A stretch of DNA of 64,000 nucleotides from Bacteroidales bacterium (GTDB lineage Bacteria > Bacteroidota > Bacteroidia > Bacteroidales > UBA932), in assembly GCA_017454905.1 (NCBI GenBank), contig JAFTCB010000028.1, positions 19,481 to 83,480 on the forward strand. Reading direction: 5' to 3'. The notes beneath the pieces were generated by a model that saw only the letters and a list, made by a program, of their open reading frames with translations, was not told where the DNA came from and searched no databases. Below, piece by piece: positions 25,320 through 33,700 of this stretch. The position numbers and the translations under genes were made by a program. The first letter of the stretch is position 1; each line of letters opens with the position of its first letter.

Positions 25320-25379
25320 CGGTTTTTCTCGGTTTCTTCCGGCTTTTCCCGGCTTCTCCCAGTTTCTCCCGGCTTCAAG
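25320..25379. repeat. Six-unit degenerate 10-bp tandem repeat
   Basis: Six consecutive 10-bp units of the form CGGYTTYTYC run from 25320 to 25379. One strand is almost purely pyrimidine apart from the GG step. Confidence 0.75.
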
Positions 25380-25391
25380 TGTTATTCCGGT

Positions 25392-25478
25392 GCTCCTACC
25401 GTCCCAAAGTCTTGGACGACAGGCGCAAGATCCCTGGTTTTTCGCTCCCACCGTCCAAGTGTCGGGGACGGTGGGAGC
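25392..25478. repeat. Twin-hairpin intergenic repeat, copy 1
   Basis: Two hairpins have equivalent GCT starts 52 bp apart (25392 and 25444). The first has a CGTCC/GGACG core. The second has a perfect 13-bp stem GCTCCCACCGTCC/GGACGGTGGGAGC (25444-25478). A T run separates them. The same plan recurs at 29000-29082. Confidence 0.65.
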
Positions 25479-25585
25479 AGTCATCGGGAAAGCCGTTTCA
25501 TCGGCGGGAGTGCAGCGGTAGGGGCGAGCAGCCGAAGAATTCGGAGCCAAGCGACCAGAGGGGGTCTGGGGGAAACCTCCCACAG

Positions 25586-27778
25586 TCATGAGTGTCTCGC
25601 GACGAGCAGCCGAAGGCTGTTCGTCACGACCAGCACCGAACTGCAGGCCATTGCAGCGGCCGCGACCATCGGGTTCAGGACGAAGCCCAGGGCGCCGGAC
25701 AGCACGCCGGTCGCCACGGGGATGGCGATCAGGTTGTAGAGAAAAGCCCAGCCGAGATTCTGCCGGATGATGCGCAAGGTCTTGCGCGAGAGCCCGACCA
25801 GCTCGGGAAGCTTCCCCAATTCCGAAGAGACGATGGTGGCCATCGCCGTATTGATGGCGATGTCGCTGCCTTTGCCCATGGCGACCCCGAGGTCCGCCTG
25901 GGCGAGGGCGGCGCTGTCGTTGATCCCGTCGCCGACCATAGCAACGCAGTGCCCCTGCTGCTGCAACGCCTTGACATACGCCACCTTGTCGGCCGGAAGC
26001 GCATTCGCGCGCACTTCGCTGATCCCGACTTCCCGGGCCACGGCGGCCGCAGAGGCCGGATGATCACCGGTCAGCAGGTGGACGGTGATTCCTTGCGCCG
26101 CGAGGTGGCGGACCGCTTCCGCGGAGTCGGGCTTGACCGCATCCGTGATGGCGATGGCTGCCAGCAGGCGCTCCCCGTCGTGGAAATACACGACCGTGCG
26201 GCCCGCCTCGCGCCAGCGCTCTGCCACCTCGAAGCGCTCGGGGGTATTCTTCCCGACAAAATAGGTCTTCCCGCGCCAGGCCGCCTGCACGCCCTCGCCG
26301 AGCAGTGCCGTGACGCCCGTGAGTTCGCTTGAATACGGGGGAATATCCCCCGAGCCCCCTGCGGTCGTGATTGCGCGGGCGATCGCGCTACCCAGTGGAT
26401 GGCCGGAACGGGCCTCCATTTCGCGCAGCAGCGCGGGAAGGTCCGGATCGGAGGAAAGCCAGCGCAGCTCGACCACTTCCGGACGCCCGCTGGTGAGCGT
26501 GCCGGTCTTGTCGAACACGACCGTATCCACCTTGGCGGCCACCTGGAGGCTGTCCGCATCCTTGATCAGGATGCCGCGTGCGGCCCCGCTGCCGATGCCG
26601 GCGGTCAGCGCCGTGGGCGTGGCGAGTCCCAGCGAGCAGGGGCAGGCGACCACGAGCACCGTCACGCAGGCGAGCAGCCCGCGGACGAATCCGTCCGGTG
26701 TGAAGAAGGTCCAGCCCAGCAGCGTGAGCAGGGCGATGCCGATCACGGCCGGCACGAACCAGGCGCAGACCTTGTCCACGGTGTGCTGGATGCGGGTCTT
26801 GCTGCCCTGCGCGTCCTTGACCATGCGGATGATGGCCGAGAGCATCGTGTCCCTGCCCACCTGTTCTGCACGCATCCGGAAAGCTCCCTGGCCGTTGAGG
26901 GTGCCGGCGAAGACCGGACTTCCCGCTTCTTTGAAAACGGCCACCGGCTCGCCTGTGAGCATGCTCTCATCGATGTAGGTCGTGCCCTCCAGGACGGTGC
27001 CGTCGGCGGGGATGCGCTCGCCCGGAAGCACCTGCACGGCGTCTCCCCGGCGGATGTCCCGCCGCGCAGGCTGCAAGCCCGTCAGGGCGCGGACGGCTTC
27101 GGTGGTGCGGTGCTTGGCGCGCTCCTCGAGCAGGCGTCCCAGCAGGATGAAGCCCACGATCATCGCCGAAGACTCGAAATACAGGCCCGCCTCCAGCCCG
27201 CGGGAGGTCCACATCTGCGGGAAAAGCAAGTTGAAAAGGCTGAACAGGAAGGAAATGCCGACGGACAGGGCCACCAGCGTGTCCATGCTTGCGTGGCCGT
27301 GGAGCGCCTGCTTCCAGGCGACGGCGAAGAAGCGCCGGCCGCACCAGCCCACGCTGACGGCGGCGAGGGCCGCGAGGACCCACCCCTTGCCGGGGAAATC
27401 CGGCACCGCTATTCCGAGGACCATGACGGCGGTGGCCAGCACGATGGCGAGCAGCGCATCCCGGCGCAGGGCGCGGAAGGCGTCCCGGTGCGCCTGCTCG
27501 GCGCGCTGCTCCAAGGCTTCTTCTTCGGCTAGGTCCGGGTCGTCCTCCTCATCCTCTTCCGGGACGAGCAGGTCGTAGCCGGCATCCTGCACGCACTGGC
27601 GCAGGGCGGCGGGGGAGGTGAGGGCAGGGTCGTAGTCGATGCGGGCGGAGTTGGAGGCGAGGCTGACCTCGGCTTCCTGCACACCGGCGCTCTGTTGGAG
27701 CGCTTTCTGGACGCGGGCCACGCAGGCTGCGCAGCCCATCCCCGTGACGGGGAAATTCTTGCGGACGGTATTTGACAT
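25586..27778 (-). CDS. Copper-type heavy-metal P1B ATPase
   Basis: Exports Cu(I) or a similar metal across the inner membrane. The 730-aa protein has an N-terminal HMA domain with GMGCAACVARV (Cys16, Cys19). An Asp/Glu-rich linker (~75-90) precedes eight transmembrane helices. The channel motif is ACPCSLGLATP, the phosphorylation site DKTGTLTSG, the nucleotide site SGHPLG, and the hinge MVGDGINDSAAL. The CPC motif and N-terminal domain fit the CopA group (P1B-1). An acidic linker of this kind is unusual. It starts divergently from the epimerase gene and has its own TAATTTTG -7 box. No metalloregulator is adjacent. Confidence 0.93.
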   Translation of the reverse strand: MSNTVRKNFPVTGMGCAACVARVQKALQQSAGVQEAEVSLASNSARIDYDPALTSPAALRQCVQDAGYDLLVPEEDEEDDPDLAEEEALEQRAEQAHRDAFRALRRDALLAIVLATAVMVLGIAVPDFPGKGWVLAALAAVSVGWCGRRFFAVAWKQALHGHASMDTLVALSVGISFLFSLFNLLFPQMWTSRGLEAGLYFESSAMIVGFILLGRLLEERAKHRTTEAVRALTGLQPARRDIRRGDAVQVLPGERIPADGTVLEGTTYIDESMLTGEPVAVFKEAGSPVFAGTLNGQGAFRMRAEQVGRDTMLSAIIRMVKDAQGSKTRIQHTVDKVCAWFVPAVIGIALLTLLGWTFFTPDGFVRGLLACVTVLVVACPCSLGLATPTALTAGIGSGAARGILIKDADSLQVAAKVDTVVFDKTGTLTSGRPEVVELRWLSSDPDLPALLREMEARSGHPLGSAIARAITTAGGSGDIPPYSSELTGVTALLGEGVQAAWRGKTYFVGKNTPERFEVAERWREAGRTVVYFHDGERLLAAIAITDAVKPDSAEAVRHLAAQGITVHLLTGDHPASAAAVAREVGISEVRANALPADKVAYVKALQQQGHCVAMVGDGINDSAALAQADLGVAMGKGSDIAINTAMATIVSSELGKLPELVGLSRKTLRIIRQNLGWAFLYNLIAIPVATGVLSGALGFVLNPMVAAAAMACSSVLVVTNSLRLLVARHS

Positions 27779-27782
27779 GATC

Positions 27783-27815
27783 TTGGTTTCTTTTCTGCAA
27801 AATTAGTTATTTTTG
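27783..27815 (+). promoter_or_regulatory. Promoter of the dipeptide epimerase gene
   Basis: TTG (27783-27785) and TATTTTTG (27808-27815) are 22 bp apart. The expected start site (near 27819-27822) falls at the first codons, implying a very short or absent leader. Confidence 0.55.
27798..27805 (-). promoter_or_regulatory. -7 element of the copper ATPase gene
   Basis: TAATTTTG on the minus strand, 19 bp before the ATG at 27778, matches TAnnTTTG. It sits back to back with the epimerase promoter in a 45-bp gap. Confidence 0.6.
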
Positions 27816-27823
27816 GGATGAAT

Positions 27824-28960
27824 ATGAAAAGACGCGATTTCCTCAAGACGACGGCCGCGGCAGGAGCCGGCGCTGCGCTCCTCGGGGCCGGTTGCAGCTC
27901 CGGGACCGCACCGAAGCCCTACAAGGTGGGCGGCAAGGCCCGGATGGAGCTCCGCTGGGAGCCCTACGAACTCCAGCTCCGCCATACCTTCACCGTGGCC
28001 TCCTATTCCCGCACCACGACCCCCGACGTCCAGGTGGAGATCCGCTACGACGGTTTTGTCGGCTACGGCGAGGCCTCGATGCCCCCGTACCTGGGACAAA
28101 GCGTCGAGAGCGTGTGCGCTTTCCTGCAGAAGGTGGACCTGGGCCGGTTCTCCGACCCCTTTCAGTTGGAGGATATCCTGGCCTATGTGGACAGCCTCTC
28201 GCCGGGCGACACGGCGGCCAAGGCGGCGGTGGACATCGCCCTGCACGATCTGGTGGGCAAGCTCCTGGGCCAGCCCTGGTGGCGTCTCTGGGGCCTGGAT
28301 GCCGCCAAGGCTCCTTGTACGACCTTCACCATCGGCATTGACACCCCGGACATCGTCCGGGAAAAGACGCGCGAGTGCGCGGACCGCTTCCGCATCCTGA
28401 AGGTGAAGGTCGGCCTGGACAATGATGAGGAAATGATCCGCACCATCCGAGAGGTGACGGACCTGCCCCTGGCGGTGGACGCCAACCAGGGTTGGAAAGA
28501 CCGCCAGCAGGCACTGGACGAGATCTTCTGGCTGCAGGAGCACGGTGTCGTGATGGTCGAGCAGCCGATGCCCAAAGAACGGCTCGACGACAATGCCTGG
28601 ATCACCGAGCGCAGCCCGCTGCCGGTTTTCGCTGACGAGGCGGTGCAGCGCCTGACGGATATCCCCGCGCTGGCCGGGGCCTACACGGGGATCAACATCA
28701 AACTGATGAAATGCACCGGGATGCGGGAAGCCTGGCGGATGGCTGCCTACGCCCGCGCCGTCGGCATGCGCGTGATGGTGGGCTGCATGACGGAGACCTC
28801 CTGCGCGGTCACGGCCGCCGCCCACCTCTCGCCGCTGGCCGATTTCGCCGACCTCGACGGCAACCTGCTGATCAGCAACGACCGCTTCCGCGGCGTGACG
28901 GTCGTCGACGGCCGTCTCACCCTGCCGGATGCTCCGGGGCTGGGGCTGGAGACGGTGTAG
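27824..28960 (+). CDS. Exported dipeptide epimerase (enolase superfamily, L-Ala-D/L-Glu type)
   Basis: Epimerises the second residue of dipeptides such as L-Ala-D-Glu from murein, or acts on related acids. The N-terminus MKRRDFLKTT followed by a hydrophobic stretch and L-G-A-G-C (Cys24) is a Tat signal with a lipobox. The enolase-superfamily barrel carries the KxK base ILKVKVG, metal ligands in VDANQGW, VEQP and ADEA, and the second catalytic Lys in INIKLMK. Specificity for Ala-Glu is inferred from the family. I place the start at the second ATG (27824) because the promoter leaves little room for ATG 27818. The gene stands alone, divergent from the ATPase. Confidence 0.88.
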   Translation: MKRRDFLKTTAAAGAGAALLGAGCSSGTAPKPYKVGGKARMELRWEPYELQLRHTFTVASYSRTTTPDVQVEIRYDGFVGYGEASMPPYLGQSVESVCAFLQKVDLGRFSDPFQLEDILAYVDSLSPGDTAAKAAVDIALHDLVGKLLGQPWWRLWGLDAAKAPCTTFTIGIDTPDIVREKTRECADRFRILKVKVGLDNDEEMIRTIREVTDLPLAVDANQGWKDRQQALDEIFWLQEHGVVMVEQPMPKERLDDNAWITERSPLPVFADEAVQRLTDIPALAGAYTGINIKLMKCTGMREAWRMAAYARAVGMRVMVGCMTETSCAVTAAAHLSPLADFADLDGNLLISNDRFRGVTVVDGRLTLPDAPGLGLETV

Positions 28961-28999
28961 GGGGACCTTGAGGTGCTACTCTGAGGTGCTGCCCCGGCG

Positions 29000-29082
29000 T
29001 GCTGTCAATGTCCCCGCTGGACGGACATTGACGACGAAAAGGGGCGTTTTTGCTGTCAATGTCCGGGTTTCAGGGACATTGA
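29000..29082. repeat. Twin-hairpin intergenic repeat, copy 2
   Basis: The 14-nt direct repeat TGCTGTCAATGTCC occurs at 29000-29013 and 29051-29064. Each copy is the left arm of a hairpin (right arms GGACATTGAC at 29023-29032 and GGACATTGA at 29074-29082). Period is 51 bp, and a T run separates the hairpins. The layout parallels 25392-25478. It lies in the 188-bp gap between the epimerase gene and the end of the fimbrial operon, where it may also terminate transcription. Confidence 0.7.
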
Positions 29083-29147
29083 AGACGGGAGTGCGAAGCG
29101 GGGAAGATAATCCTTGAACCGATTTGATGCATCTATTACAGACAACA

Positions 29148-30764
29148 TTAATTTGGATAAGATTCCCACGCCGAAGCCGTCCAGTTTTTCGACATCGTTG
29201 CCTTTTGATAATCAGTTGTCCACCAAGGGCCACTTTGGTTTTTGGAGTTTTTCCAATATTCGACCATATCGGGATGACAGTATATATTTCCGCTGGTTGT
29301 AATACCATCCATCCATTTGTCAAGCCAGCTCATTATGGCATCCCTATTGTAGTTCGCCTTGGTGTACTCGTCGTTCTCGCCACCAATAAAACAGCTGACA
29401 TAGCACCTTACAGATTGTAGGCTCGAGCAGTCACGAAACATACTGTTATAACAATCGGCTGCCATAGCCGTGGCCGGAAGGTCGGGGCCAAAAGTGAGTG
29501 AAGTGCATTTACGGAACATACCCTTATAGCATCTTTCGGCCATAGTCGTGGCAGGAAGGATCAACGGATCCTTAGGGTCAATATCGATATAGTCAATCGC
29601 CGAGCCAGAGCCCTTTGAGAATGCTCCGTTAAAAGCATCTTCCACAAGGTTTTCTTTATCTGCAAGGAGGCTCATGATATTGCCGGCGATGTAGCATTTC
29701 TTTGTAGCTGTAAAAATAGGTTTGTTATTAGGTGTTCCATATTCGTCGTCTTTAGCATTTTTGTAATTGGCCCTTTGTCCCCGGAAGCAGATTTCGTCGT
29801 TGGCGTTGAGCTGTATTGCACTTACGCTTGTGTATGATGTCCAGGTGGCTCCTAAGTCAAGACTATATTGTATATTGTCAGCTTGATCAGCATAGTTGAA
29901 GGTCACATCTGTATCGTCCTGAGTAGCCTTAATCCTAAACCCATCCCAGCCGGGAAGTGTGGTTCTATAAATATTGTAATATGTATTAGCGGCAAGAGAG
30001 ATTGACTCGCCGTCATTAATGACTTGTAGAACGTTGGGTTCGGAACTGCCCTGCTGGGAAGTTAAATATGCTCCTGTTAAATCCGTGTTTTCCGGAAAAG
30101 CGGTAACAAATTCTGCCGTAGAAAGATATAGCGATGAAGACACTTGAACTGATGCAGTTCTTAACACTTCGTTATTACTGTCAAGAATCTTAATAATCAA
30201 TTCTGTATTCTCCGGAGTCGTAGCTTTGCTATACTTGATGCTGCAGCAAAGGAAACTGGAATGCTGTGATAAGATTAAATTATGCTCTCCAAACCGCAAA
30301 GCTGCAGTAAAATGGCTATATTTCTGAATCGCTTCTTCGAAAGTAGAGGCTACCGCTTGGTCATAGTCTGGCGCCGACGCAACTCCTCCGGAAGCCGAAT
30401 GGAGCGCATCGGAAGAGCCCACCAAAACCGCTGAAAGAGCCGTTGACGAGGTCGCCGTATACCCTTCTGCCCCGGCAAGATCCCCTTCAAAACTGGCTGT
30501 CGTGGTGCCCGCTCCGGAGATGAGATCGAGATAGCCATAAATCTTGCCTGCAGCGTCTCCGGTGCCGGACATGTAGAGCCGGTCTCCTTCAGAGAAAACA
30601 TACTGCATATTGCCATTGACTGTGGCACGGGTATTTGCGGCACTGTTTGCAGTTACCTGGTAATGAATGGTGGTCGACCCCTCCGGCAGGGGATGGATTT
30701 CCTCCTTTCCGCAAGAAACCGCCGCGGCGAAAAGCACAGCGAATAGTAATACTCTGGTCCTCAT
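29148..30764 (-). CDS. BspA-like repeat lipoprotein, last gene of the fimbrial operon
   Basis: The 538-aa surface lipoprotein has lipobox A-V-S-C (Cys18). The N-terminal half (~30-290) has a fimbrillin-like opening (TTIHYQVTANSAANTRATV) and beta-rich sequence. Residues ~300-520 carry BspA-type leucine-rich repeat units, e.g. TTMAERCYKGMFRKCTSL and TAMAADCYNSMFRDCSSL, a fold used for adhesion to host proteins. It overlaps the DUF4906 gene by 4 bp (ATGA), so it is translationally coupled. It is probably an adhesive accessory subunit or surface adhesin. Its composition looks more AT-rich than the housekeeping genes in the window. Confidence 0.8.
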   Translation of the reverse strand: MRTRVLLFAVLFAAAVSCGKEEIHPLPEGSTTIHYQVTANSAANTRATVNGNMQYVFSEGDRLYMSGTGDAAGKIYGYLDLISGAGTTTASFEGDLAGAEGYTATSSTALSAVLVGSSDALHSASGGVASAPDYDQAVASTFEEAIQKYSHFTAALRFGEHNLILSQHSSFLCCSIKYSKATTPENTELIIKILDSNNEVLRTASVQVSSSLYLSTAEFVTAFPENTDLTGAYLTSQQGSSEPNVLQVINDGESISLAANTYYNIYRTTLPGWDGFRIKATQDDTDVTFNYADQADNIQYSLDLGATWTSYTSVSAIQLNANDEICFRGQRANYKNAKDDEYGTPNNKPIFTATKKCYIAGNIMSLLADKENLVEDAFNGAFSKGSGSAIDYIDIDPKDPLILPATTMAERCYKGMFRKCTSLTFGPDLPATAMAADCYNSMFRDCSSLQSVRCYVSCFIGGENDEYTKANYNRDAIMSWLDKWMDGITTSGNIYCHPDMVEYWKNSKNQSGPWWTTDYQKATMSKNWTASAWESYPN

Positions 30765-33700
30765 AGTTTTCCTCCGTTAACAGGGTTATTTTCAAAAGTG
30801 GAGCCGGTATTAGATGCATTGCTGTCGGCGTTGTTATGGACGGCACGCACAAAGATGTACCGGGCGCGGGAATGGTGATAGCCCTGGGTTGATCCTATGA
30901 AAAGCGTATTGGCAGAAACAAGTCTGCTGAGGGTCGCGTTTGCATTTGAGAGATTGTTCCCACTATATGGAACAGATAAATCTATCGCTTGGGCATTCCA
31001 GAAAATCCCGGAGCCATCCAGTCTGATACACTGGTATGCTTCCCGATCCGGTACGGCGTTTTGTGTGCCATCTGCTACAAAACCAGAATTCGCTCTCCCT
31101 GCATCAAATCGTCTGGCATCGGCTTCGTTTCCTGCGCCAAGGGGCGTAGAAAGACCTATGCGCAGACGATATGGACTCGCCGACTGAGAAGGATAATAAG
31201 CATGGAAAACATACGGGACAGAAATCTTATCAGTCGCGTAGTCCGTATCCGTAAGACCGATGCTGATGAGATTGTCCCGATGCAGATTTGTCTTGTTGCC
31301 CGGGGTAACTCCGTCGGCCGTAGCGGTAGTGTAAACACATTTGGAAATATCCATACCGGCCTCAATAAAATCTCCAGCATAAAAATCTAAGCCGTCTATC
31401 TCCTGGCGCTCCCAAAGACCGGTAAGATCTGCCGCCTGGGTGGCGCTTTCGCAATCCGGGTTGGGAGAATAGTTTACCTGAAGGACGTCCATCGTAGCCA
31501 TAGGCGAGCGGGTTGACTTGCCATCTGCGGTAGTCACTTCCAGTTGGAAAGTATAGGTGCCTGTCAGGAGTGTACCGGTTGTGTAGGTAAAGCTGTAAGT
31601 GTGTTTCCAGTAGTTATTGTCCGTCTGCGCTGGGAGGAGAATCCGGTCTGTCTCACCGTCAGGCGTTTTGATTTCCAAATGCCAGGAATCGATCTCGCTG
31701 GAAGGGGACGATGCCGTGAGGAGAACCGGGAATTCCGGGGTCTCTTTTGCACCGGAATAAGCGCAAGGCTGGAGCCGGACCGAAGCAAAAACGGGAGACA
31801 AAACTTTGATCGGTGTCTCGACTGTCTTGGATTTGTTTGCAGAGTTCCGGACGGTCGCCCTGATGACCAGATTGCCAAGGACGGGGAGTGAACTCTTGCC
31901 GTTGGCAGCAAGGATATCGTTGATGCTGGTGCTGAGGTCGTGGGTGAGTGTGACCCCTGACAGTTCAATGTTTTCTACGGGGATAATAAGTGGCGCGGCT
32001 TCATTTCCGTCTGTATCAATGTAGATGAGTGACAGGGTCACAGACCTGATGGCGCTTCCCTGGGAGGTGAAGTTGAGACGGATGGTGAAGGGGTCATTCA
32101 GGGTAAGGCGATCTGCATCGGGGACAATGACTTTGCCGGTTATTTCTCCGGTATTGTTGACATCTCGTACACATCTGATGCCAGTTATTTTGTGACCGAT
32201 GTGCTTCATGTGAAAAATATTCTTATCAAAGCCCCATCCAAGCTTCACATTTTCACTGGGAGTAGGATTGCTTCCGGATGCCCTTCTCGAGTAATATGTC
32301 CGCCCCGGGAAAAGATGATTCGTATTCGATGACCAGTAAGAGGAAGGCAGAAGGGTGGTCATGACCGCCAATTCTGTCATGTTGGGCAGACGGTAACCGG
32401 GCGGGCAATAGGAATTGTGTCCGCTTGTGGTTATATCGGTATTCAGTTCTTGCAGATCCTTTGTCAGTTCGGAGGATCCGTCCTCATAAACCTTATCGGC
32501 CGGATCTTGGATATTCAGTTCCAGATACACCTGGTTCTGGATGGAATGCTCTTCATGCTCCGGGAGCTCTTCTGCAGTGTATTCACGGATGGAACGGCTG
32601 TTCAGGCGCGAGAAACGTATCGTATAGGTCCCGTCTGCATTGGGCCGGATTTTGTTGTTCTTGTCCACTCCGGCAGGAACCTCATAGTACTGGTCAACGA
32701 ACTGGTCGAAAGGTGCTTCGGAAATATCCTTTATTTCGCCCCCGGCGTTGTAGGTGCCGATATTCCTGACACAACGCACAGACAGCAGTTGATGCATTTG
32801 ATCCTCATTAAGGCCGGTCCAACTATAGGATGTGTAATCTGATTTGGTGCCGCCTTCCTCGGCTCTGGTAGTTCTTGGATTAGTGAGGGTAGATGCAGTA
32901 CTGGAAACCACCCAGGAACGCCAGAGCAGATCATCGGTTGTATTGGAAGCATCAACGGGCTGATATATCCTGGCTGAAGGCGACAACGACTCGTTGCCTA
33001 TCCACATACCCACTACCTGGTTTGTTGCTGCTATATACCAGCGCAGTTCATTGGGGTCAATGACGCCATCGTTGTCGTTGTCGCGATTGCGGGTAAGGCA
33101 GGAGTAAGCAAGGTAATGATAATCGTCTTTTAGTTCCGGAACATTGTTGTGAACGTCATAATTGAGGAATGTACTCCATGAACGCTCCCCGGAATTGATA
33201 CCCCATAATGATGCCGTGTTGTATCGGCCGTTATCATCATTATTGGCCTTGTAATCATTATTTGGAAGACTACTATTTGCAGGCAGCCATCCCCATGCTT
33301 CCTGGGAGGAGTCTTTGCTCTTACGGGTTCGGTACCTCATCTCGTCCAGGTGTTCTGTCCCCCACAGAGAGGTGAGGTCTGGAGAGGATGTGTTGTAGAA
33401 GGTCTGGATGGAGTTCTGGATAATGGAGTGGCTGGAGGTTATGACGTCGCTGCGCTTGTCCGGGCTGTAATTGGCGTTGGCAAGAATATGGAGTTCGCGG
33501 GGTTTGGCGTTGACGAATTCGCGCCACAGATCCGGATCCGTCTGGCCGGTACGGGGGTCCGTCTCATAATAATACTCATCGACAAAGGCGGTCACGCGCA
33601 GCTTCTCGTCAGTGTCGAAATCGTTTGCTTTCCCGGCCTTCTTTTTCCGGGTCTGGTCAAAGATATAGGTGATAAGCTGATGGATATCCATCAGATCAGG

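Noticed and set aside
25085-25591. 168-codon open frame in the 25.1-25.6 kb gap
   Set aside because: It starts inside the tRNA-Val terminator and is explained by the GC-rich and 10-bp repeats; no protein-like hydrophobic pattern.
29000-29082. Twin repeats as a minimal CRISPR array
   Set aside because: Only two repeat copies of 14 nt, each part of a hairpin with its own right arm, and no cas genes.
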